A stretch of 64,000 nt of DNA from Muraenolepis orangiensis (taxonomy: Eukaryota; Chordata; Actinopteri; Gadiformes; Muraenolepididae). Below the pieces are notes generated by a model. The model saw only the letters and a program-made list of their open reading frames with translations. It was not told the DNA's origin and searched no databases. The position numbers and the translations under genes are program-made. How positions within the stretch are numbered: position 1 is the stretch's first letter; each line of letters starts with the position of its first letter. Below are positions 1 through 15,700 of the stretch, in pieces. The stretch is taken from contig JANIIK010000536.1 in assembly GCA_027704905.1 (NCBI GenBank), positions 28,501-92,500 on the forward strand, read 5' to 3'.

Positions 1-793
1 ACCAGAGAACACTGACCCTCCACGATGGACAGTGTCCCCCCCCCACCACAAACACCACAGAACACTGACCCTCCACGATGGACAGTGTCCCCCCCCCACC
101 ACAAACACCAGAGAACACTGACCCTCCACGGTGGACAGTGTCCCCCCCCCCCCACCACAAACACCAGAGAACACTGACCCTCCACGATGGACAGTGTCCC
201 CCCCCACCACAAACACCAGAGAACACTGACCCTCCACGCTGGACAGTGTCCCCCCACACCACAAACACCAGAGAACACTGACCCTCCACGATGGACAGTG
301 TCCCCCCCACCACAAACACCAGAGAACACTGACCCTCCACGATGGACAGTGTCCCCCCCACCACAAACACCAGAGAACACTGACCCTCCACGATGGACAG
401 TGTCCCCCCCCACCACAAACACCAGAGAACACTGACCCTCCACGATGGACAGTGTCCCCCCCCCACCACAAACACCAGAGAACACTGACCCTCCACGATG
501 GACAGTGTCCCCCCCACCACAAACACCAGAGAACACTGACCCTCCACGATGGACAGTGTCCCCCCCACCACAAACACCAGAGAACACTGACCCTCCACGA
601 TGGACAGTGTCCCCCCCACCACAAACACCAGAGAACACTGACCCTCCACGATGGACAGTGTCCCCCCCACCACAAACACCAGAGAACACTGACCCTCCAC
701 GATGGACAGTGTCCCCCCCCCACCACAAACACCAGAGAACACTGACCCTCCACGATGGACAGTGTTCCCCCACACCACAAACACCAGAGCCAG
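1..793. repeat. Minisatellite, ~50-57 bp unit
   Basis: About 15 head-to-tail units of 50-57 bp run to the left window edge. Each unit holds CACTGACCCTCCACGATGG, a C-run of 6 to 10 bases and CCACCACAAACACCAG. Length variation is mainly in the C-run, as expected from slippage. Because unit length varies, all three frames stay open in places, giving spurious proline/threonine-rich ORFs. No gene is supported here. Confidence 0.95.
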
Positions 794-825
794 GGGCCGT
801 GCATTCACAACACACATCCCCTCTG

Positions 826-850
826 CGGGGGGGGGGGGGGGGGGGGGGGG
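826..850 (+). repeat. Poly-G tract (~24 G)
   Basis: An almost uninterrupted run of about 24 G directly downstream of the leftmost minisatellite. It could form a G-quadruplex and its length is prone to sequencing error. Confidence 0.8.
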
Positions 851-2380
851 CCGCACCTGCAGGCCAAACCCAAAATATATGCAATAATCTATGGACTGCC
901 AATATTGTTTAAAAAAAGAGAAGAAATTTTCTTGTTAATAAAATAAATTATGATTGTAAATAAAATAAAAGATTGTAACGTAAAAATGTAATGTTCACTG
1001 AGTATTTGCACCAAGTTCTTCATTTATGCACTTATGGTGATAGTATTATGAATAGGCCAACCTGTTAAAGTGACATGTTCATCCAATTCAACTTTCTGTT
1101 AAATAGCCTCAAGTCTAACCATTGTTTACTGAATATTGTAGAACTACATGGTAAGAAAGAAATATTCCGTAATGATGATAAATACCCAGTGCTATATTGT
1201 TTATATATAGGAAATGCGAGAAAAAAGGAATGGATGTAAATCATTTGGTTAAATGAGTTGTTTGTCCCTCATGAGCCACCGTACCCGTCAGAATGTTAGG
1301 TCTGTCGTGCCGGTAGCCTCACACAGCGCTACCGTCTGTAGCTACAGATTAGCATTCAAACAAACTGTTGTAAGCCAGTGTGATCCTTACCATTTACAGG
1401 GGGAATAGACACGCTTCACCACTGCTATAGTATATAGTGTGGATTATAGTGTAGTTGAAATTCAGAATGCAGGAGTTAGCATTCTATTGTACTCGTTTCA
1501 CTCGGAGAATAAAGAATGTTAAATCATGTGTTGGAGATTGGCTTCAGTCCAATGAGAACCAGTGGGACACTGGTTCTCATTGGACTGAAGTCCTTCTTTA
1601 TTCAGCATAAACATGCTGAATAAAGAACACCATCTGTGTTCCGTTTAGCTCACTTCCCTAATCTCTCACACGCACGCATCAGCGGTGCACTTCTTCCACA
1701 GTACATGATCGGTATGAAGTAGGGAACAAGTGGCCACCTATCGCTATAGATTATCATCAAACACATCGCAACGCCAGTGACAATAGAAAGAGAACCGAGT
1801 ACAGAGTAAGCGTGAATCCCATCAGTGAGGTGTTCAGCTGTCATTCATTAACTGCCCTTTAAGGTAACTTTATGTACCAACAAACGTAGTGTTCTATGAC
1901 ACACGCAGCCAAGGATAACAAATACAAAGAAACTGCAGATCAAGCTTGTTTAAAAACGGTGAAATAATAAATAATCAAAAGGAACAGTAAATAAAAGTTA
2001 ATAAACAATCCGATTCCTAACAGCTCATTATAACGGTGCATTGAGTATTTGTGTCCCCCTAGTGGCTGATGGCCACATGACAGGTCGATGTCAGCAATAA
2101 TTCAGTCTGTAAGTAATACTGTGATCATTATGAATCATGATTCAGTAGCCCCACTTCTACTGCAGGTTGGCAGTTAAAAACAACCGGGATGTTCTGGAAC
2201 CCAGAACAAAACCCTCAGTGTTTCAGCGTTCATCGGCTCATGTGTTCATCGGGAGCCTCGTTCCAACCGTCGGTGGCGTTTGACTTCAGGTGGGGTGGGG
2301 TCACCAAGTGGTTCTGTGGCCCGGCCCACCTGCCCTCTCTCTGTCCAGACACCAAGTCAGGCCAGTGCCTTGCCCTTGGG
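851..2380. other. Gene-free flank downstream of tor2a
   Basis: AT-rich sequence with only short non-conserved ORFs. The only ordered structure is a pair of perfect hairpins at 1542-1590 and 1595-1626. The tor2a stop codon lies at 2381-2383, so the right part should hold the tor2a 3' UTR. I could not place a polyadenylation site with confidence. Confidence 0.5.
1542..1626. other. Two adjacent perfect inverted repeats
   Basis: The first hairpin has 23-bp perfect arms around a 3-nt loop (1542-1564 / 1568-1590). Four bases later a second has 14-bp perfect arms around a 4-nt loop (1595-1608 / 1613-1626). The loops are too short for typical microRNA precursors. Cruciform-forming sequence or a miniature-transposon relic are the likelier readings. 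Confidence 0.7.
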
Positions 2381-4773
2381 TCACAGGAAGAGGTTGATTT
2401 TGGCGGGAACGGCCTTGCAGCCGGTGGTGGAGAAGTGTTTTCCTTGTGAGGGAGTGTACTGCATGTCGCCCCCTACTGCCTCCACCACGTCGCTGCGCCC
2501 ACACATCCCCTGCTGGCACAGCTGGTGGCGGGCGCAGCGCTCCACGTGGCGCCGACACAGCGGGAGGAACGGGACGAAGCGGGTCACCAGGCGGTCCTCG
2601 ATGATCCGGGACCCTGAGAAACCACCTGGGAGGAGGAGGGGGGGACCCATTAGTCTGTCCTTTATCACAGTTACAGTCTGTCCTTAATCACAGTTACAGT
2701 CTGTCCTTAATCACAGTTACAGTCTGTCCTTAATCAGTTAGTCTGTCCTTTATCACAGTTACAGTCTGTCCTTTATCAGTTAGTCTGTCCTTTACCAGTT
2801 AGTCTGTCCTTTACCACAGTTACAGTCTGTCCTTTATCAGTTAGTCTGTCCTTTATCACAGTTAGTCTGTCCTTTATCACAGTTACAGTCTGTCCTTTAT
2901 CACAGTTACAGTCTGTCCTTTATCAGTTACAGTCTGTCCTTTATCACAGTTACAGTCTGTCCTTTATCACAGTTACAGTCTGTCCTTTATCACAGTTACA
3001 GTCTGTCCTTTATCAGTTACAGTCTGTCCTTTATCAGTTAGTCTGTCCTTTATCACAGTTACAGTCTGTCCTTTATCACAGTTACAGTCTGTCCTTTATC
3101 ACAGTTACAGTCTGTCCTTTATCAGTTACAGTCTGTCCTTTATCACAGTTACAGTCTGTCCTTTATCAGTTACAGTCTGTCCTTTATCACAGTTACAGTC
3201 TGTCCTTTATCAGTTACAGTCTGTCCTTTATCAGTTAGTCTGTCCTTTATTACAGTTACAGTCCATCTTTTATCAGCTGTCCTCACTAGAGTTGGTTTTG
3301 GATAGTGCCTCGATAATGGCGTCCTGAAGGTCAGAAGCCCGGATCTCCTCTCGGTCCCTGCCCTCCCGACCATACTCCAGAGCCATCGCATTAATCACCT
3401 CCTCACCCGTCGTACTGGACACACAAACACTTTTTATAGTATTGTGTTCTATAAATTCATAATGCAGGAGGGAATGGGGAGAAAACATTCCATGTACTTT
3501 CAAAAATTTCAAAAACAATTCTTGAATCTTGAAACAGCGTTAAACCCACACACACACGGTGTCAAACAAACCCACACACACAGTGTTGTCCCCCCCCCTC
3601 ACCTGATGAAGAGGTAGATGGCCTTGCGGTAGTTGGTCTTGAAGACCACGTGGGAGGGGCCCAGGAAGGGCTCCAGGACCCCCAGGACCCCCGCCGGCAT
3701 CCGCTCCATCTCCTCAAAGATGAAGACGGAGCGGGCGCACGCAGTCAGGTTCCCCTCCACCCACGCCTTCAGCTCCACCTGGAGGGGGGGGGGGGGGTCA
3801 TTCATGAAGGGGGGAGTATGGAGTGATAAGTCACTCACTATATAGTGAGTTTTCCATTTTGTAGTGCTATAGTGAATTATAGTGAATTATAGTGAATTAT
3901 TATTATCCACTCATCGTGTCTCACAATGCATCGTGAAAGTTCCACCGATGGTCACTAACTCAGCATATATCCCATCATGCATTGGGCGGACAGAAAAACA
4001 CAAACACACACACTTAATTATGAGACAGAAATTACGTCATTAACGGAGACTCCAGTAGTGTCAAGTGATTTTACTTTATAGTCCTCTACATTGAACTACT
4101 AGAGAAGGAGTAGGGAATGAGGGGAGGATCTCACTATATAGTCCTCTACATTGAACTACTAGAGAGGGAGTAGGGAACGAGGGAAGGATTTCACTATATA
4201 GTCCTCTACATTGAACTACTAGAGAGGGAGTAGGGAATGTATTTCTACCCAGTCCATGTCTGGTTAGGTGCGGTTAGGTGCTGGAGGTAAGTGTGGAGTG
4301 TGTGTGGTTGGTGTCTGGTTGACGCAGCCTCACCTGGCCCCAGTCAGACTGATTAGAGTCTGGTTGAAGCAGCCTCACCTGGCCCCAGTCAGACTGATTA
4401 GAGTCTGGTTGAAGCAGCCTCACCTGGCCCCAGTCAGACTGATTAGAGTCTGGTTGAAGCAGCCTCACCTGGCCCCAGTCAGACTGATTAGAGTCTGGTT
4501 GAAGCAGCCTCACCTGGCCCCAGTCAGACTGATTAGAGTCTGGTTGAAGCAGCCTCACCTGGCCCCAGTCAGACTGATTAGAGTCTGGTTGAAGCAGCCT
4601 CACCTGGCCCCAGTCAGACTGATTAGAGTCTGGTTGAAGCAGCCTCACCTGGCCCCAGTCAGGCTGATTAGAGTCTGGTTGAAGCAGCCTCACCTGGCCC
4701 CAGTCAGACTGATTAGAGTCTGGTTGAAGCAGCCTCACCTGGCCCCAGTCAGACTGATTAGAGTCTGGTGAGG

Positions 4774-4809
<36 letters not shown>

Positions 4810-6095
4810 GGTACTCGTTGGCCCTCTCCGGGGCGGGGAAGTGCAGCGTGGGGATAAACTGATGCACGTAGCTGCTGCCCATCCCAGAGCCGTACAGGTG
4901 GGAGGCCAGCATGGAGCTGACCAGGCTCTTCCCGGTACCAGACCCCCCGTGGAGCGACAGCACCAGGGGCCGGTCGGGGCTCCTGGTGGCCAGGAAGGTC
5001 TTCACCTCCTCAGACACGAGGTCCTGGGCCAGGTGCTGGCCGTACAGGTTGGTGTAAAGGTCCCATTCCAGGTCTGGTTGGAGGGTGACCGAAGGGGGAA
5101 TGGGATTGTTATAGTCAGAGAGTAGTCTGGTGGAGTGTGTGTGTGTGTGTGTTATGTATTAGAAACTACAGCACTAATAGTGTTTCAGCACTACTGAAAC
5201 TAGTACTACTAGTATACTAGTAAATAGTATACTATTAAAATATTGCTGTGAAATAGTTAAATAGTATACAAAATATAACAATCACCACCAATTGTACCAA
5301 TTGTAATCACCACGACTAACTGTAAAAAAAAACTTTAAAAAAACTATCGCAACTACTTACGTCTCTATAGTTTGCATATTTATTACTAAGTTACCCGTTT
5401 ACTGTACCTGACATATATATTTAAATCTGTTGATAGAACTGCTCCTACTCATATACTACTTGTATATACATTTACATTTATATATTTGTATCCTGCTTCA
5501 ATAATAGCATACCCCTGATCACTACCTGTTAAATACTCACTTACCTGTATATACATATACCTATTATTATGCTCATATCACATTTAAACCTAGACTGTCT
5601 TTTAACCTGTACCATGCACTTTACTGGAACATTTACACTCTGGTTAGATGCTAGATTATTTTCGCTGTACTGTACTTGTGCTGAACAATGACACTACATG
5701 TGAATCTAATCTAAATAGCAACTAACAGCATTATTAGAACCAGGTCAACCGGGGATCTCCCGTCTCCGGGTTGATTACTATATCAAATAACGAGTAATAA
5801 AACCCACTGGTTATAACACACAGACATATATGTGTGAGGCTATCCATCACACAACAGTACTGCGAAACTAATGATATTATATGTCAATATATAAGAAATA
5901 AAGCCTGTAGACACACACCGAAACCAGCCTGTCTATTAAAACAGTTTAAAATGTTATTTTCTTACCTCGTATGTTTGGCTTAAAGTCACACTCACAGGTG
6001 TCCGCTAAGGTGCAATAAATTTCCTTTAGTACACCCTGGACGGAGTTAAAACACAATATATAACATAGATAAAATACAGCCCAAAAGAGCAACAT
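2381..6095 (-). CDS. tor2a: Torsin-2A-like AAA+ ATPase
   Basis: Exons in transcript order: 6095-5966, 5073-4808, 3778-3603, 3414-3287, 2625-2381; all junctions are GT/AG and in phase, giving about 314 aa (human TOR2A is 321). Exon 1 encodes a hydrophobic N-terminal segment (MLLFWAVFYLCYIL) and CTLADTCECDFKPN, typical of torsin-2. Exon 2 has the Walker A loop GGSGTGKS. Exon 3 has GNLTACARS and a Walker B region VFIFEEME. Exon 5 has VPFLPL and the torsin Gly-Cys-Lys sensor-2 motif (FSTTGCKAV). Torsins act in the ER lumen and nuclear envelope and need LAP1/LULL1-type cofactors. Odd points: the first acidic Walker B residue is E instead of D, and the usual FISN sensor-1 stretch reads FIST. An in-frame ATG at 6269 would add 58 residues; 6095 is preferred because it puts the hydrophobic segment at the N-terminus. 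Confidence 0.9.
2650..3265. repeat. Minisatellite filling tor2a intron 4
   Basis: About 28 units of 18 or 23 bp built from CAGTTACAGTCTGTCCTT plus TATCA. The array takes up nearly the whole 661-bp intron between tor2a exons 4 and 5. Confidence 0.95.
4076..4245. repeat. 60-bp tandem repeat, 3 copies
   Basis: Three copies of a ~60-bp unit containing TATAGTCCTCTACATTGAAC and AGGGAGTAGGGAA, inside tor2a intron 2. Divergence is a few bases per copy. Confidence 0.9.
4307..4770. repeat. 45-bp minisatellite in tor2a intron 2
   Basis: Ten nearly identical 45-bp units (GATTAGAGTCTGGTTGAAGC followed by AGCCTCACCTGGCCCCAGTC and AGACT). On the tor2a transcript strand every unit carries GGCCAG|GTGAGG, a good match to a 5' splice site. 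A (CA)n run of about 32 bp links the array to the exon 2 donor. The same unit recurs at 8434-8757 in the neighbouring sh2d3c-like gene. Confidence 0.97.
5440..5715 (+). mobile_element. LINE 3' end fragment (TAATCTAA tail)
   Basis: A 5'-truncated copy of a LINE 3' UTR, with CATGCACTTTACTGGAACAT and a GACACTACATGTGAATCTAA end. The same sequence recurs at about 7020-7430, 14560-14885 and 49250-49380, and forms the 3' end of the ORF-bearing element at 46150-48640, which identifies its source. It lies in tor2a intron 1. Confidence 0.75.
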
Positions 6096-6289
6096 TGCGC
6101 CGAGCGCTAGCGACCATCGAAGCCTGGTTGTAGTTCTTTTGAGGTTCCTGCCCAGCACTCGTTGCGTGCCTACAAACCCGAGGGGGAGATGAAGAAAAAC
6201 TACATTTCCCTCAATGGGAAACGGAGTTGACGAAGATCGTTGCTTCCGGATGACACGTTGGAAGGTCATAGTTCATACTAGATACTGCC

Positions 6290-6295
<6 letters not shown>

Positions 6296-6327
<32 letters not shown>
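6296..6327. repeat. (ATA)n microsatellite
   Basis: About ten trinucleotide copies just upstream of tor2a. The following 6330-7000 is AT-rich with no recognisable gene. Confidence 0.9.
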
Positions 6328-6329
<2 letters not shown>

Positions 6330-7019
6330 GTGCCTAATAACAAATAATAATTCAAATGCTTCAGATACTGTGATACAAATGATACAATAAATATTGATTA
6401 TTATCAATACGGTGCATTTATAACTAAAATGCTTCAGATACCAATATATAATAATTGATCAATACTGTGCATAATTAAAAAGACTATTAATTATAATTCA
6501 ATTGTTCTGTTTTTATTTTATCTAGATTCTCTGTTCAAACAAAAGCGTGTGCTATTTGGTCTTTAATGTAACATTTGTAATTCTGTCAACATATAACAAC
6601 AAATGAGAACTAAAACTGATAAACATTGTGTTTGAATAAAATAATCATTTGAGTTTTTTATCAATTTTATTTGCAATAGATTCTCAAAACACACAGAACA
6701 TAACATTGCTCTTGAAACAGAGATCATTAAAACTATATATTTTCAGAACTACCACAAGGTGTGAATATAAAGTGTTTACTGTGGTACTATTTGTTGGTCT
6801 AAATTGTATTTTGTTTTTTGTTGACTATCGATAATTGATTCCTTCTCAAGATTAAATCAGCATAATATGAAGCACCAATTCAGTTCATTGTCCCAAGCTG
6901 TAAAGGGTTGGACACATTAACTGAATTCAACTCAACTATAAGTTCAGTTCACCAACTGAATGAAATACCAAAATATGCTAGTAAATCCTGCTATTCTGTG
7001 GGCTAAACCAGCCTGGCTT

Positions 7020-7071
7020 AATTGATCCTCACTTGTTGATACAACTACACATCCCTGCTCACTACCTGCTG

Positions 7072-7105
<34 letters not shown>

Positions 7106-7430
7106 CTTACCTTGTTGATATAACTGCATACCCCTGTTCACTACCTGTTCATACTTGTATACTTACCTGTGTGTGTATATACATATACCTATAATTCTGC
7201 ACATATCTCATACCAACTCTATATGTTATTTTATACCTGTTTTTATACCTAGTATAAACACTTACTTAACCACTGTTAAGTAATTATTAACATTATAACA
7301 TGATATATCACCTGACCTTGACTGTTACATATGCACTCTGGTTAGTTGCCAAATTGTTTTCGCTGTACTGTACTTGTGCTGTGAGATGACAATACATACA
7401 TTTAGAATCTAATCTAATCTAATCTAATCA
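7020..7430 (+). mobile_element. LINE 3' end fragment with (TCTAA)n tail
   Basis: Second copy of the 3' UTR seen at 5440-5715, ending in repeated AATCTAATCTAATC, the microsatellite-like tail typical of L2/CR1-group LINEs. It contains an internal (TA)n stretch at 7073-7104. Confidence 0.75.
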
Positions 7431-7602
7431 ACACATCAATGACAGTATATACACATATAGGCAGGCACTTTATTTATACATTTAATGGAACATTGGATAA
7501 TCAGAACATACTTAATGAATTATTAGCCAAGTTTGGGAACTGAGCTCAAGGCATGCTAAACACAAGAGGGGATGCTAAACACAAGAGCTACACCAAAGAG
7601 TT

Positions 7603-7633
<31 letters not shown>

Positions 7634-7639
7634 GACATA

Positions 7640-8080
7640 GATACTGTATATACAACCAGCGGTTCGTGGCCAAGGCCAAACGCATCATAAAGACATTGCC
7701 CTACCAGCCACGAACTGTACTCACTGTTACCGTCAGGCAGGCGATACCTCAGTATCAAGTGGTATCAAATAGACTCAGAGACAGCTTCCACAGTCAGGCC
7801 ATCAGGCTGCTGAACAAGGGCGTATAGCATATAACAATGTATATTTGATTACATTGATTTATATATATATTGCTCTTTTTCTGTGCTGACATATTGCATT
7901 TGATATATTACATTTTTATATATTTAACTATATACAGTTTTGTACTTTTTTACTTATTTTTATTCTATTCTGTTTTTTATAACTGCTGTCTGTCGTCGGG
8001 TTTTGCACATAAGATTTTCATTCACTGCTTATACTTGTGTAAACTGTGAAGTGACAATAAACTTAACTTAACTTAACACA
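7640..8080 (+). mobile_element. L2-type LINE 3' end with (ACTTA)n tail
   Basis: Contains the end of a reverse-transcriptase ORF (CCAGCGGTTCGTGGCCAAGG to TGCTGAACAAGGGCG), a 3' UTR, and the end AAGTGACAATAAACTTAACT. It matches the 3' part of the LINE copy at 18666-19735. It lies in the intergenic gap between tor2a and sh2d3c. Confidence 0.75.
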
Positions 8081-8190
8081 CACACACAGTAAAAAGGTAC
8101 ACTAATAGCTGCAAGCCTTCTGCTCCACCTGGGGGAGGGGTCAGTGTGTGGCCCCGGGGGAGGGGTCAGTGTGTGGCTCCGGGGGAGGGG

Positions 8191-12377
<4,187 letters not shown>

Positions 12378-12783
12378 CGCAGTGTCCCGTGTCGCTCTGA
12401 GCGTCTCTCTCAGGAGGGCCTACTGCGCATGCTCAGACACCACCCAACACAATGAATAGAGCTGCGTGCTGCCTTCTCTTTTCTTCATGTTTAATGAATG
12501 ACAACATGAATTAACAATATAGTTATATGGATAATTGTTGAATGATAAGGTGCTTTCAGGTACAAACATGCCTAAATATATGACATCTGGTCCCCGTATT
12601 GCGCTTCACAACAACGCAAGTGTGTGACGTCATGTGTTAGTAACGCCTGTGTGTCTTGGTTACCAAAATCTGTGACTCAACTATAAACTAACTCGACTAT
12701 AAACTAACTCTTCTATAAACCAACTCGACCTTCTCCCCCTCCCTCCCCCCGGACACACAGCGGGTCAGCAGTCTGACTGAAAC
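12378..12783. promoter_or_regulatory. Shared bidirectional promoter, sh2d3c / cfap157
   Basis: About 406 bp separate the two divergent start codons. Motifs seen: a palindromic GCGCATGC at 12425-12432 (half of an NRF1 site), a perfect cAMP-response palindrome TGACGTCA at 12625-12632, and the palindrome TTGGTTACCAA at 12656-12666, which loosely resembles an RFX X-box half pair. The last would suit a ciliary gene such as cfap157. Factor binding is inferred from motifs only. Confidence 0.5.
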
Positions 12784-15700
12784 ATGTCGAAAAAGAACCA
12801 GAGGAAAGACGGAGAAAAGCTCCAAAAGAAAAGCACCGTCAGCGAGACGGAGAAGTCGAGAGGAAAGGACACGGAGTTCTACCTCCTGCAGACCCGCACT
12901 CTGGAGGAGCAGCTGGGGAGGTAGGCCTGGAGCTGGGGAGGTAGACCTGGGGAGGTAGACCTTCATCTGGGGAGGTAGACCTGGGGAGGTAGACCTTCAT
13001 CTGGGGAGGTAGACCTGGGGAGGTAGGCCTGGAGCTGGGGAGGTAGGCCTGTAGCCTGGGAGGTTGGCCTGGAGTTGGGGAGGTAGACCTGGAGTTGGGG
13101 AGGTAGGCCTGTAGCCTGGGAGGTGGGCCTGGAGCTGGGGAGATAGGCCTGGAGTTGGGGAGGTAGACCTGGAGCCTGGGAGGTGGGCCTGGAGTTGGGG
13201 AGGTAGACCTGGAGCCTGGGAGGTGGGCCTGGAGCTGGGGAGATAGGCCTGGAGCCTGGGAGGTAGGCCTGGAGCCTGGGAGGTGGGCCTGGAGTTGGGG
13301 AGGTAGACCTGGAGCCTGGGAGGTGGGCCTGGAGCTGGGGAGATAGGCCTGGAGACTGGGAGGTGGGCCTGGAGCCTGGGAGGTAGGCCTGGAGCCTGGG
13401 AGGTAGGCCTGGAGACTGGGAGGTGGGCCTGGAGCTGGGGAGATAGGCCTGGAGCCTGGGAGGTAGGCCTGAAGACTGGGAGGTCGGCCTGGAGCTGGGG
13501 AGGTAGGCCTGGAGCTGGCCTTTTACGCACAGTGATACTCCAATGCGTAATAGTTGCGCTGTCGTAAAAGTGATCCGCAACACATTGCCCATCGTGTCAT
13601 TAGGAACAATGTTGTTGTCAGAATGCCTTTATTGTCATCGCACAAGAACAAGAAATTGTGTAGCAGTCCTCGTGGTCATGCTTTACACACATAACAGCAT
13701 TGATGATGCAATACAGTATTGTAGTTACACAGTCAGTGTCAGGGTTTGACAGTGTTAAGTTCTCGTATGGTGCTGGGGTAGGAACTGATCTTATGTCTGT
13801 TAGTCTGTGATCTGATGGACCTGAAGCGTCTCCCAGAGGACAGCAGGTCCACCAGGTGATGGTTGATCTAATTGACCTGAAGGGTCTCTCAGAGGACAGC
13901 AGGTCCACCAGGTGATGGTTGATCTAATGGACCTGAAGGGTCTCTCAGAGGACAGCAGGTCCACCAGGTGATGGTTGATCTAATGGACCTGAAGGGTCTC
14001 TCAGAGGACAGCAGGTCCACCAGGTGATGTCCCGGGTGGGAAGAGTCTTTTTCGTATGTCGGCTGCTCTGCTGAAGCAGCGGGAACTGAAAATGTCTTCC
14101 AAAGAGGGCAGTTGATGATCCTATAACCATAATGGCTCCCATGATTATGTTCTCAGTATAACTCATATCATAACCCTATCCTCCCCCAGGTGTCAGCGCA
14201 GGTGTGACGAGCTGCAGGTGCTGCAGGCAGACTTCTCCTCCCGCTCCTCCCAGCTGGAGCAGGAGAAGAGGGACATGGTCCAGTACCTGAAACGCTCCGT
14301 GGCCCAGCTGGAGGAGGAGCTGGGCCACGTCTCTGAGCGGCTGGCGTCTGAGCAGAGGTCCCGCCAGGAGCAGAGGCTCGCCCTGGACCTCCTGCTGGAC
14401 CAGCTGCACCAGGACCACCAGGAGAAGAGTGACACGCTCTACTCCGAGAACATGGCGCTGGGTGGGTTTACTGATGAAAGAAGATGACATCTGTAATCAT
14501 AACTCCCTACCTATAGTTTACATATGTATTGGTTACATACCTGTATGATAGCCATGTACATTTTACTGTACTTATTTATATTAATCTTCAACTGTTGATA
14601 TAACTGCATACCCCTGCTCACTACCTGTTCATACTTGTATACTTACCTGTGTGTGTATATACATATACCTATAATTCTGCACATATCCCATACCTACTCT
14701 ATAAGTTATTTTATACCTGTTTTTTACCTAGTAGACTGTTTTTACATATTATTCAACAACTGTACATTGTATATTACCATGCACTTTACTGCAACATTTG
14801 CACTCTGGTTAGATGCCAAATTCCTTTTGATGTACCGTACCGTGCTGTGCAATGACAATACATTTGAATCTAATCTAATCTAATTTAATCTAATATAATC
14901 TAATCTAAACAACACACAGACGCCCACTGTTTGATGTTAAGATTAGATTAGATTGTCCGCCGCAATGTATGATGGATAGATAAATTGGCTGGTAGGTCGG
15001 TATTTGTTAGGCTGATCTAGTCATCACACATCTGGCCGGCCGACCCCATAGTGTAGTCCAGGGGTGAATGAAGGGCTTGTTTCAGTCTACAAATGGTGAC
15101 AACCCCAGGCTGACACCACACACACACACACACACACACACTGTACTAAGTGACTCTCTCCTCCTCTCCCTTCCTCTCTCCTATCTCCTCCTCGCTCTCC
15201 TCCTCTCCCCTCATCCCTCCTCTCCTCTGTCCTACTTCTCTCTCCTCCTCTCCTCCCCCTTCATCCTCCAACTCATCCAGCGGGAAAGCTGGCCTCTCTA
15301 GAGGAGTTTGGGGAGGAGAGGGAGAGGCTGATGTCTGATTTGTCATCGCTGAAGGACCAGTTGGCCAATCAGAAGGAGACACACAATGAGGTCATCTATC
15401 AACTGGAGAAGAACGCTGTGCTGGAAAAAGACAGGTGTGATACTATACTATAGTATTTAGTATAGTATAGTATAGTATACGATAGTATACTATACTCTAG
15501 TATAGAGTATAGTATAGTATACTATACTATACTATACTATAGTCCTGGTCCTACTATAGTATGATAGATATTGTGGTTCAGGTTAAAGAGGAGTATGTGG
15601 ACCACATGGGAAGGCTGCAGTGTATATAGTAGTATCATATAAAGTATATTACAGTATAGTATATAGTATATACTATACTGTAATATACTTTATATTATTC

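Noticed and set aside
445..912. 155-aa proline/threonine-rich ORF
   Set aside because: It is a translation of the leftmost minisatellite; no start context, domains or splice logic, and other frames are open too.
1542..1590. microRNA precursor
   Set aside because: Perfect 23-bp arms with a 3-nt loop are too short and the loop too small for a typical pre-miRNA.
4268..4771. 167-aa WLKQPHLAPVRLIR repeat ORF and its minus-strand partner
   Set aside because: The 45-bp unit is a multiple of 3, so all frames without stops stay open. It lies inside a tor2a intron and the copy in sh2d3c is intronic as well.
5946..6269. tor2a start at 6269
   Set aside because: In frame, but the added 58 residues are basic and not torsin-like and would bury the hydrophobic N-terminal segment; kept only as an alternative.
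12963..13592. 209-aa Pro/Ser/Leu-rich minus-strand ORF
   Set aside because: Shadow of the 20-bp minisatellite in cfap157 intron 1.
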